Shown: piece by piece, positions 42,019 through 49,572 of the stretch
Layout of the letters: the number at the start of each line of letters is the position of its first letter
Numbering within the stretch: the stretch's first letter is position 1
Position numbers and translations under genes: made by a program
The notes under the pieces: model-generated
What the model was told of the DNA's origin: nothing
The model's input: only the letters and a program-made list of their open reading frames with translations
Databases searched by the model: none
Origin: Iamia sp. SCSIO 61187
GTDB taxonomy: Bacteria; Actinomycetota; Acidimicrobiia; Acidimicrobiales; Iamiaceae
Reading direction: 5' to 3'
DNA length: 64,000 bases
Assembly: GCF_019443745.1 (NCBI RefSeq)
Contig: NZ_CP050948.1
Span: forward strand, 1,302,001-1,366,000

Positions 42019-42915
42019 ATGCCGTCCGTGCTCGAGGCGCATCGCACCGGTCTCCAGGCCCTCGCCGAGGTCACCGTCCTCCTCCAGCGGGTCCGCAGCG
42101 CGCACCCCACGGCTGGGCTCCACGAGGCCGCCGACATGCAGTGGTCGTGGCGGATCCCGCGCCCCACCGACGACCTCCCCCAGCTCTTCTGGGTCGATCA
42201 CCTCGGGCGTCCCGACGCGGCGGTGATCGTCACCGACGTGCCCGGTCGGACCGAGCTCGCCCCGATCGTCATGCCCGACGCCGATCCCGACTGGCTCGCC
42301 CACGTCGTCGAGCGCGGGCTCGCCCACGCCCGCACCCTCGGGCGTGGTGCCCTCAGCCTCGAGGTCGACGCCGCCGACGACGCCCTCCGGGAGGTGCTGG
42401 TCGGTCACGGGTTCGCGGTCGAGGGTGAGGGGGTCGTCGAGACCTGGATGGCGACCGATGCTCGGCCGGAGGTCAGCGCGCCGCCCGAGGGCTACCGGCT
42501 GTCCCGCCGCGTCGACACGGTGGGGCGCCCACACCACATGATCAGCCCCGAGCGGAACCACCCCGACGTCGAGGACCGGCTGCGCCAGACCTCGCTGTAC
42601 CGCCCGGACCTCGACCTGGTGGTGCACGACCGTCACGAGGGCGTCGCCGCCTACGGGTTGTTCTGGTACGACCCCGTGACGGCCACGGGACTGGTCGAGC
42701 CCATGCGCACCGAGGCGGACCACCGGCGCCGAGGGCTGGCCCGCCACATCCTCACCACGGGCATCGATCGGCTGGCGGCGGCCGGGGCCGAGCGCATCAA
42801 GATCTGCTTCGAACCGGGCAACCCCGCGTCGAGGGGCCTCTACCTCGACGTCGGCTTCGTCCCCCACCGGCGCACGGTGGTCGTCGCCCGCGGGACGGGC
42901 GGAGCCGGCCGGTAG
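42019..42915 (+). CDS. GNAT acetyltransferase
   Basis: 298 residues with two GNAT-like halves. The N-terminal half is degenerate (about 40-150); the C-terminal half has GLVEPMRTEADHRRRGLARHILTTGIDRLAAAGAERIKICFEPGNPASRGLYLDVGFV, with R-R-x-G-L-A acetyl-CoA loop and the N-x-x-x-x-x-L-Y end. Acceptor unknown. ATG with TAGGTT 6 nt upstream (leaderless). Confidence 0.85.
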   Translation: MPSVLEAHRTGLQALAEVTVLLQRVRSAHPTAGLHEAADMQWSWRIPRPTDDLPQLFWVDHLGRPDAAVIVTDVPGRTELAPIVMPDADPDWLAHVVERGLAHARTLGRGALSLEVDAADDALREVLVGHGFAVEGEGVVETWMATDARPEVSAPPEGYRLSRRVDTVGRPHHMISPERNHPDVEDRLRQTSLYRPDLDLVVHDRHEGVAAYGLFWYDPVTATGLVEPMRTEADHRRRGLARHILTTGIDRLAAAGAERIKICFEPGNPASRGLYLDVGFVPHRRTVVVARGTGGAGR

Positions 42916-42997
42916 GCGGTCGCCCGGCCGAGCGGACCGAGATGGGGCATCATGGACCTACAGCGGTCGGGCGGCCGCGCAGAGTGGAGACGGGCGC

Positions 42998-44776
42998 ATG
43001 ACGGGTACGCGGGCAGTGGCTCGGGTCGTGGCGGCGTTGCTGGGCGCAGCCGTGCTGATCCCGGTCGGGGCCCCGCCGGCTCCGGTCGGCGCGGTCGCGG
43101 GGACGATCACGACCGTCGCCGGCACCGGTGCGCACGCCTTCGGTGGCGACGGGGGCCTCGCCACCGCCGCCCAGATCTGGGGGGCGAAGCGGGTCGCACT
43201 GGGGCCCGACGGCGACATGTACATCGCCGACTCCTTCAACCACCGGGTGCGCCGGGTGGACAGCGCCACCGGGATCATCACGACCGTGGCCGGGACGGGG
43301 ACGAGGGGCTACAACGGCGACGCTCGGCTCGCCACCACCGCCCAGCTGGCCGGTCCCGAGGCCGTCGACGTCGCCCTCGACGGCACGCTGTACATCGTCG
43401 AGTACGTCGGTCACCGCGTCCGGCGGGTGCACCCCACCACCGGCATCATCACGACCGTCGCCGGCACCGGCGATGGTGGCTACAACGGCGACGCCCGACT
43501 CGCCACGACCGCGGAGATCTACCACCCGAGCGGGGTGGCGGTCGATCGCTCGGGCAACGTCTTCATCGCCGACACCTTCGGGTACCGCATCCGCAAGGTG
43601 ACGCCGGCGGGGATGATCTCCACCGCCGCGGGCGTCGGCCTCGGCGGCTCGTTCGACGACGGGCCGGCGACTGCCGTCGCCGCCCGGGTCCCCCTCGACA
43701 TCGCCGTCGACCCGGCCGGCAACCTCTACTTCGTCGAGTACTCCTTCCACCGCGTGCGCCGGGTCGATGCCCGCACCGGGATCACCTCGACCATCGCCGG
43801 CACCCACGGCGTCGCCGGCAGCACGGGGGATGGGGGCCCGGCGGTGGACGCCCTGGTGAACTTCCCCGGCGGGATCGACGTCGACGGGGCCGGGAACGTC
43901 TACATCGCCGATGCCTTCAACAGCCGGATCCGGCGCATCAGCAGCCTCACCGGGGAGATCGAGACGATCGCCGGCACGGGCATCGCCGGCGACGAGGGCG
44001 ACGGTGGCCCCGCCCGGTCGGCGCAGCTGCGTCAGCCCTTCGGGGTGACGGTGACCCCCCAGGGGGCTCTCCTCATCGCCGACGGGACGCGGATCCGGCG
44101 CGTCGACCCCGCCGCCGTGCCCCCGGTGCGGGACCCGCACGCCGCCCAGCAGCGGCTCGTCATCGCCGCCCACCACGACCTCCTGGAGCGGGACCCGTCG
44201 CCCCGCGACCTGTGGGACCACAGCGCCGACCTCGGGCGGGGGCGCGTCACCCGCGCCGCCTACATGGGCCGGCTGTCGACCTCCGAGGAGTGGGTCACCG
44301 CCATCGTGCAGCGCATGTACGTCGACACCCTGGGCCGACCCGGGGATCCCGGCGGCGTGGCGTTCTGGGTGGGCGAGATCCGCAGCGGCCGCCGGACGGT
44401 GGCCCAGACGGCGGCCTGGTTCTACGCATCGAACGAGTACTTCCTCGGCCGCGGGGGCGGCACGGTGGGCACGTGGGTCGACGACCTCTACCGCGCCCTC
44501 CTCGGTCGACCGGCCGACGCGTCGGGCCGGGCCTTCTGGGTGTCCCAGGCCGCGGCACGGGGCCGACCGGCGGTGGCCCTGTCGTTCCTCCAGACCGACG
44601 AGTCGGCCCGGCGACGGGTGGCGATGCTCTACGACCGGCTCCTCGGCCGGGCGGCGAGCGCGGGCGACCTCGCCTTCTGGGCGCCACGGGTGCAGGACCG
44701 GGGCGACCTCGTGCTGGCCCGCGACCTGGCGGTCAGCGCCGAGTACTTCGACCGGGCCCAGCGCCGCTTCCCCTGA
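42998..44776 (+). CDS. Secreted NHL-repeat beta-propeller with C-terminal DUF4214 repeats
   Basis: 592 residues. Sec signal peptide (about 1-33, ends PVGAVAG). Then about six NHL-type blades of the form 'TTVAGTGxxGYNGD-LATTAQL-GP-GVAVD-GN-YIAD-NHRVRRV' (about 35-370), a ligand or protein-binding propeller. The C-terminus (about 385-592) has three DUF4214 units with IVQRMYVDTLGRPGDPGGVAFWVGEI and DDLYRALLGRPADASGRAFWVSQA. Extracellular; the DUF4214 part may anchor it. ATG at 42998 has GGAG upstream. Confidence 0.84.
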   Translation: MTGTRAVARVVAALLGAAVLIPVGAPPAPVGAVAGTITTVAGTGAHAFGGDGGLATAAQIWGAKRVALGPDGDMYIADSFNHRVRRVDSATGIITTVAGTGTRGYNGDARLATTAQLAGPEAVDVALDGTLYIVEYVGHRVRRVHPTTGIITTVAGTGDGGYNGDARLATTAEIYHPSGVAVDRSGNVFIADTFGYRIRKVTPAGMISTAAGVGLGGSFDDGPATAVAARVPLDIAVDPAGNLYFVEYSFHRVRRVDARTGITSTIAGTHGVAGSTGDGGPAVDALVNFPGGIDVDGAGNVYIADAFNSRIRRISSLTGEIETIAGTGIAGDEGDGGPARSAQLRQPFGVTVTPQGALLIADGTRIRRVDPAAVPPVRDPHAAQQRLVIAAHHDLLERDPSPRDLWDHSADLGRGRVTRAAYMGRLSTSEEWVTAIVQRMYVDTLGRPGDPGGVAFWVGEIRSGRRTVAQTAAWFYASNEYFLGRGGGTVGTWVDDLYRALLGRPADASGRAFWVSQAAARGRPAVALSFLQTDESARRRVAMLYDRLLGRAASAGDLAFWAPRVQDRGDLVLARDLAVSAEYFDRAQRRFP

Positions 44777-44786
44777 CGCACCCCGC

Positions 44787-45194
44787 TCAGGGGGTGAGGC
44801 GGATCAGCGCCCCGTTCGTGGGCGTGAAGCCACAGGCGTCGATGTAGAAGCGGGCCAGACCGGCCGGCTCGAAGTCGACGTGGAGCCATGAGCAGCCTGC
44901 CGCCCGGGAGTGCTCCACGGCATGCCGCACCACCTCCGCGCCGATGCCACGGTGCTGGGCCGGACCGCGCGTCTTGGTGTCGACGAGGAAGGCGTGGTCG
45001 CCGCCGTCCCACGCCACGTTGACGAAGCCCACGAGCACTCCCTCGCCGTCGCGGGCCGCGACCCACCCGAGGCTGTGGGGGTGGACCCGATCCCACCAGC
45101 CCGCCTCGGCCTGGCCGCCGAACGAGGTCACCAGGTCGACCATCTCGGCGTCGGTGATCGGGCCCCGCCAGGTGCAGGTGATGTCGTCGTCCAC
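44787..45194 (-). CDS. GNAT acetyltransferase
   Basis: 135 residues. Compact GNAT: VLVGFVNVAWDGGDHAFLVDTKTRGPAQHRGIGAEVVRHAVEHSRAAGCSWLHVDFEPAGLARFYIDACGF, with Q-H-R-G-I-G acetyl-CoA loop. GTG start; divergent from the methyltransferase. Acceptor unknown; convergent with the NHL gene, 10 nt apart. Confidence 0.85.
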   Translation of the reverse strand: MDDDITCTWRGPITDAEMVDLVTSFGGQAEAGWWDRVHPHSLGWVAARDGEGVLVGFVNVAWDGGDHAFLVDTKTRGPAQHRGIGAEVVRHAVEHSRAAGCSWLHVDFEPAGLARFYIDACGFTPTNGALIRLTP

Positions 45195-45277
45195 CCGATG
45201 AGCCTCGCAGGGGTGTGCCCGACGGGGACGAGGAGAATGCGAGACCTCGGCGGTCCGATCGGCGCGATGATCCGGGC

Positions 45278-46012
45278 GTGGGTGACGGGGAGGGGCCGAG
45301 CTGGTCGGACATCGCCGGCTGGTACGACGACCTGCTCACCGCCGGGAGCGGGCCGCACCAGACGGCCGTCGCCACGCTGCTCGCGCTGCTGCCGCCGGTC
45401 ACCGGCCGGGAGATCGTCGACGTCGCCTGTGGCACCGGTCTGGCGACCCGCGCCGTCGCCGCCGCCGGTGCCGCCCGGGTCGTCGGCGTGGACTCCTCGG
45501 CGGCGATGGTGGCGCGGGCGGAGGGCCACGAGGTGCCGGCCGGCAGCGACGTCACCTACGTGGTCGACGATGCCCAGACGCTCGCGACCCTGGCCGACGC
45601 CGCGTTCGACGGGGCGACCTGCCAGCTCGGCCTGATGGACATCCCCGACCTCGACGCCACCCTCGCCGCCGTGGCCCGAGTGCTCCGGCCCGGCGGGTGG
45701 TTCGTCTTCGTGATCGGGCACCCGTGCACGCTCGTCCCCGACGCCGTCGCCACCACCACGCCCGACGGCCGTCCCGCGGTCGCCATCACCGGCTACTTCG
45801 ACGAGCGCTTCTGGCGATCGGCCAACCCCGAGGGCGTGCGGCGGGCGGGGAACCACCACCGCACGTTCGCCACCTACCTCGACGCGCTGGCCGGCGCCGG
45901 CTTCGTGCTCGAGCAGGCAGCCGAGCCCCGGGCCACGGGCACGCTCTCGGCGAAGCAGCCGCTGTACTCCGAGGTGCCGATCTTCTTCGCCGCGAGGGTG
46001 CGTCGGGGCTGA
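45278..46012 (+). CDS. Class I SAM-dependent methyltransferase
   Basis: 244 residues. WSDIAGWYDDLLTAG, motif I EIVDVACGTGLATRAVAAAGA, VVGVDSSAAMVARA, then LDATLAAVARVLRPGGWFVFVIGHPC (motif VI) as in ubiE/small-molecule methyltransferases. Start at GTG 45278 because GATGAT lies 6 nt upstream; GTG 45215 adds 21 unconserved charged residues and would leave only 20 bp to the divergent gene. Confidence 0.84.
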   Translation: MGDGEGPSWSDIAGWYDDLLTAGSGPHQTAVATLLALLPPVTGREIVDVACGTGLATRAVAAAGAARVVGVDSSAAMVARAEGHEVPAGSDVTYVVDDAQTLATLADAAFDGATCQLGLMDIPDLDATLAAVARVLRPGGWFVFVIGHPCTLVPDAVATTTPDGRPAVAITGYFDERFWRSANPEGVRRAGNHHRTFATYLDALAGAGFVLEQAAEPRATGTLSAKQPLYSEVPIFFAARVRRG

Positions 46013-46158
46013 CCTGTTCTCGGGCCCCGGCTGGTCGTCGTCGCGGCGGGTCGGTCGTACCGACTGCTCGTACGGCGGTGGGGCTGCGGGCTGGTGGAGT
46101 GGCTGCGGTTCGGTGGGCGGTGCGGCAGGCGGGTTCTGGTGCCGTTCCCGGTGGGACG

Positions 46159-46277
46159 CTGTGTGGCGTTCTGAGCGCCCCGTCGGTGTTTCCGGTCCAA
46201 CCGACCACAACCGACCTGCGTCGGCTCTCAGCGCCACACAGGAGCCCGGAAACACAGACATTTCTTGGGTTTCCGGG
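46159..46277. repeat. Two inverted repeats upstream of the second 13E12 gene
   Basis: CTGTGTGGCG (46159-46168) pairs with CGCCACACAG (46232-46241); just inside the promoter, CCCGGAAAC (46245-46253) pairs with GTTTCCGGG (46269-46277) with a 15-nt spacer. The rest of the 46013-46302 gap shows nothing else recognisable. Confidence 0.6.
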
Positions 46278-46311
46278 GTTTGGTTCCCGTCTGCCGGGTA
46301 CCATGAGTGTC

Positions 46312-47490
46312 ATGTTCGAGGCGCTCGCCACCACCATCGATGACCTGGACATCCCGGTCGACGGCGACGCCCTCGAAGAGGCCCTGGTCCTGCGTGATCG
46401 CCTCGACGCCAAGATCTCCCAGGCGGTCGGCCGGTTCGAGGCCACCAACGAGCACGACACCGCCGACGGCTGCCCGACCATGGCCACCTGGCTGCGGGTC
46501 AAGGGGCAGATGACCGCCCACGACGCCCAGCGGATGGCCAAGACCGCCCGCCGCCTCGAACGCCTCCCCGCCCTCCAGGGCGCGTGGCTCGACGGCTCGC
46601 TCTCGGGTGGGCACGTCGCCGCGGTGGTGGCGAACCTCAACGACCGCACCGCACCACTGTTCCAGGCCGAGGAGGACAACCTCGTCCGGGTCCTGGGTGA
46701 GCTCGACGTCACCGGGACGGTGGTGGCCATGAAGGCCTGGGCCGCCCACGCCAAGGAGACCGTCGACGACGAGCCGTCTGGTGAGCCCGACCCGGACCGC
46801 TCCGCCCACCTCTCACCGACGCTCAACGGGGGGCGGTTGGACGCGAACCTCGAACCCGAAGCGTTCCACGCCGCCCAGGCCGCCCTCCGGTTGGTGATGG
46901 GCAGGCGCGGTGAGGACGACGAGCGGACACCTGCGCAGCGGCGTCACGACGGCCTGGCCGACATCTTCAGCTTCTTCCTCGACCACCAGTCCGATCACAA
47001 GGGCGGACGGCACCGGCCCCACGTCAACATCACCATCGGGCTCGAGGAGCTGACCTCAGGCCGGGGGCAGGGGTGCTTCGACGACGGGACCCCGATCACC
47101 GCCGACGCCGCCCGCCGGCTGGCGTGTGATGCGAACATCCACCGGGTCATCACCCGGGCCGATGGCACCGTCCTCGACTACGGACGCTCGACACGCACGA
47201 TCCCCGCCCCGTTGTTCCAAGCGCTGTGCATCAGAGACCGCGGATGCCGGTTCCCGGGCTGCGACCGACCCACCCACGTCACCGACGGCCACCACATTGC
47301 CGAGTGGATCGCCCACCACGGCCCCACCAACCCCCGCAACCTCGTCCTGCTGTGTCGCTACCACCACGGCGTCGTCCACCGCCCCGGATGGACCATCGAA
47401 CTGCGACCCGACGCGACGGTGATCGTCACCACCCCCGACGGACGGAAGCGACGATCCCAGCCCGTCGACCGACGGGCCCTCGCCGCCTGA
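46312..47490 (+). CDS. 13E12-repeat (DUF222) HNH endonuclease, second copy
   Basis: 392 residues. DUF222 helices (about 1-250, with RLDAKISQAVGRFEATNEHDTADGCPTMATWLRVKG), then HNH: CRFPGCDRPTHVTDGHHIAEWIAHHGPTNPRNLVLLCRYHHGVVH, with zinc Cys and H-H, Asn, His triad. It lacks the Asp-Thr linker of the first copy and is not a recent duplicate. No SOS box upstream. Start 46312 has TACCAT 7 nt upstream; 46303 is the alternative, but the hexamer runs into it. Followed by a clean terminator. Confidence 0.85.
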   Translation: MFEALATTIDDLDIPVDGDALEEALVLRDRLDAKISQAVGRFEATNEHDTADGCPTMATWLRVKGQMTAHDAQRMAKTARRLERLPALQGAWLDGSLSGGHVAAVVANLNDRTAPLFQAEEDNLVRVLGELDVTGTVVAMKAWAAHAKETVDDEPSGEPDPDRSAHLSPTLNGGRLDANLEPEAFHAAQAALRLVMGRRGEDDERTPAQRRHDGLADIFSFFLDHQSDHKGGRHRPHVNITIGLEELTSGRGQGCFDDGTPITADAARRLACDANIHRVITRADGTVLDYGRSTRTIPAPLFQALCIRDRGCRFPGCDRPTHVTDGHHIAEWIAHHGPTNPRNLVLLCRYHHGVVHRPGWTIELRPDATVIVTTPDGRKRRSQPVDRRALAA

Positions 47491-47505
47491 CACTCGACAC
47501 CCCCA

Positions 47506-47532
47506 GGTGAGCCCGCCATGTGCGGGCTCACC
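47506..47532 (+). terminator. Terminator of the second 13E12 gene
   Basis: GGTGAGCCCGC (47506-47516) and GCGGGCTCACC (47522-47532) form a perfect 11-bp stem with a 5-nt loop, 16 nt after the stop codon, in a convergent gap. Confidence 0.8.
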
Positions 47533-47579
47533 GACGCACCACGGAAGGTGCCAGGCACCATCCGAGGCGGGGGGAGTGG

Positions 47580-48170
47580 TCAGGTCGGAGACCAGGCAGG
47601 GTCGCGACCGGTCATGCCGATGACCCGGTCGAGGAGCGGGGCCCCGTCGGGCACGGGCACCTCGGGACCGAAGAGGCCCTCCCGGTCGGCCTCCTTGCCG
47701 GGGCCGGTGAACTGGGCGACGAACCCGTGGAGGAGCTCCAGCAGGTCGGGCTCGACCGCGAACGGCTGCCCGGTGGCCCGGGCCAGGTCCCACCCGTGGA
47801 CCACGATCTCGTCGAGGGTGACGAGCCCGGCGACCGGGGCGGGCATCTCGATCGGTCCGGCGATCGTCATGCCGTCCCACGCTTCCGGTCGCTGCCAGGC
47901 CTCGGCGAGGCCGTGGAGCCGCGCCGGGACCGAGGTGCGCCAGTCGTCGGCGAGCTGGCTGGCGTCGGCCGACGGTCCTGCCGGCCCGCCGGGGAGCGGC
48001 TCCTTCGTGGCCGCCGCGGTGAACGCCAGGCTCAGACCGGCGATGTGGTCGACCAGGTCGCCGACGCTCATGTCGGGGCACGGGGTGGGACCGGTGAGGA
48101 CGTCGTCGGGCACGGCCGCCACCAGCGTGGCGAGCCGGTCGGTGGCGGGGGTCATGTCGAAGGCGGACAT
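47580..48170 (-). CDS. DinB-fold/maleylpyruvate-isomerase-like protein (TIGR03086 type)
   Basis: 196 residues. Four-helix bundle: TPCPDMSVGDLVDHIAGLSLAF at the N-terminus and TLDEIVVHGWDLARATGQPFAV, with the His residues that bind metal in TIGR03086 proteins. Possibly mycothiol-linked, as in the maleylpyruvate isomerases of actinobacteria. Start set at MSAFDMTPA; a GTG at 48188 adds six residues. Downstream of the acyl-CoA dehydrogenase on the same strand. Confidence 0.8.
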   Translation of the reverse strand: MSAFDMTPATDRLATLVAAVPDDVLTGPTPCPDMSVGDLVDHIAGLSLAFTAAATKEPLPGGPAGPSADASQLADDWRTSVPARLHGLAEAWQRPEAWDGMTIAGPIEMPAPVAGLVTLDEIVVHGWDLARATGQPFAVEPDLLELLHGFVAQFTGPGKEADREGLFGPEVPVPDGAPLLDRVIGMTGRDPAWSPT

Positions 48171-48275
48171 GCGGGGACCGACCCTCACGCCGCCGCCGAC
48201 TCATCGGCGGGACCGCGCCGGTCGGAGGCCGCCTCGCCTCCGCCGACGACCGAGGTCGTGCTGGCGTCGGCGGCC

Positions 48276-49454
48276 TCACCACCGCGGTCGAGGATCGACC
48301 CCGAGGATGCCCTTGCCGATCGTCTCGGCGGTGAGGAACCCGTTCATGCCGTTGAACCAACCGCACCGGACGTCGCGGAAGAGCCGCTCCAGCTCGGTGC
48401 CGGTGGCGATGGCGCTGCCGCCGGCGACCTCCTGGGCCCGGTCGACGACGCGCTTGGCCGCATCCACCGCCACCTGCTTCGCCGCCATGACCCGCGGCGG
48501 CAGGTCCGGCACCGTCGGGTCCGTGGCGCACGCGTCGGCCGTCGCCTCCAGGAGCGTGCCGGCGGCGAGGACGTCGACGTAGGCCTCGGCGACGGCGTGC
48601 TGGATCTCGGGGTTGTGGGCCATGGTGCCGCGCTCGATGGCGATCGAGGACCTGGTGGTGGCGCTCTGCACCGCCAGCTCGAGCGCCCGGTCGGCGATGC
48701 CGAGGTAGACCGCACCGATCAGCAGGAAGGCCCACGCGCTCATGGCGCCGAAGAACGGGTCGGTCGGGTCGCCGGCGGGCAGGACGCGCAGCACCTGCTC
48801 GTCGGGCACGAACACGTCGTCGAGGACGGTGTCGTAGCTCTGGCTCGCTCGCATGCCGAGCGCGTCCCACTGGTCCTGCACGTGGACTCCGGGGGCGTCC
48901 CGCGGGACGAAGGCGTGGATCACCTCGGGCTGTCCGCCGCTGGTGTCCATGGCGTGGATCCCGAGCCGCGACCACACCGGGCCCAGGGAACCGAACCGCT
49001 TGCGGCCGGTCACCCGGTACCCGCCGGGCACGGGCTCCGCCTTCGTCGTCGACAGCAGGATCGGGAGGTCGTTGCCGGTCTCGGCATGGCCGGAGGCGAT
49101 GATCTCCCCGGCGGCCACGGCGTCGAGGAGCCCGTCGACGGAGCGGTCGCCGGCGGCGTGCAGGGTCGACGCCGCGCCCGTGATGTAGAGGTGCATCGTG
49201 GTCGCCAGGGCGGTGGGCGGGGCAACGGCCCCCAGCCGACGCTGGGCCCGCGCCATGTCGGCGATCGTGGCGCCCCCGCCGCCCCACGTCGGAGGGAGGG
49301 GGGCTCGGAGGTAGCCGACCTCGACCAGCTCGTCGAGGTCCTCGGTGAAGAAGCGGTTCTCGCGGTCGTAGGTGCCGGCCCGGTCCCGGAAGCGCTCGAG
49401 CGTCCGGTCGTCGAGGTCGTGCTGCGGTCGGGTGGCCGTCTCGTCGATGCTCAT
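48276..49454 (-). CDS. Acyl-CoA dehydrogenase-family flavoprotein
   Basis: 392 residues. PLPPTWGGGGATIADMARAQRRLGAVAPPTALATTMHLY, ASGHAETGND, GYRVTGRKRFGSLGPV, and C-terminal helices with ATGTELERLFRDVRCGWFNG. The catalytic glutamate of ordinary acyl-CoA dehydrogenases is not obvious, so it may be of the DszC/HsaA flavin monooxygenase-like side branch. Start at 49454 with GAAGGGACC before it. Divergent from the SARP/BTAD regulator. Confidence 0.82.
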   Translation of the reverse strand: MSIDETATRPQHDLDDRTLERFRDRAGTYDRENRFFTEDLDELVEVGYLRAPLPPTWGGGGATIADMARAQRRLGAVAPPTALATTMHLYITGAASTLHAAGDRSVDGLLDAVAAGEIIASGHAETGNDLPILLSTTKAEPVPGGYRVTGRKRFGSLGPVWSRLGIHAMDTSGGQPEVIHAFVPRDAPGVHVQDQWDALGMRASQSYDTVLDDVFVPDEQVLRVLPAGDPTDPFFGAMSAWAFLLIGAVYLGIADRALELAVQSATTRSSIAIERGTMAHNPEIQHAVAEAYVDVLAAGTLLEATADACATDPTVPDLPPRVMAAKQVAVDAAKRVVDRAQEVAGGSAIATGTELERLFRDVRCGWFNGMNGFLTAETIGKGILGVDPRPRW

Positions 49455-49572
49455 GGTGAGGTCCCTTCGTCGCTCGTGCGGACCACCTTCGACGGCGTCG
49501 CTTGCCGCGGGCTTGCCCGTGGCCTTCCGGTCGTCGCCCGCGGGGCTCGGCGGCCGGCGCGACAATCGTCCC

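Noticed and set aside
46013-46158. Possible insertion-sequence remnant before the second 13E12 gene
   Set aside because: No transposase-like translation and no target duplication found.
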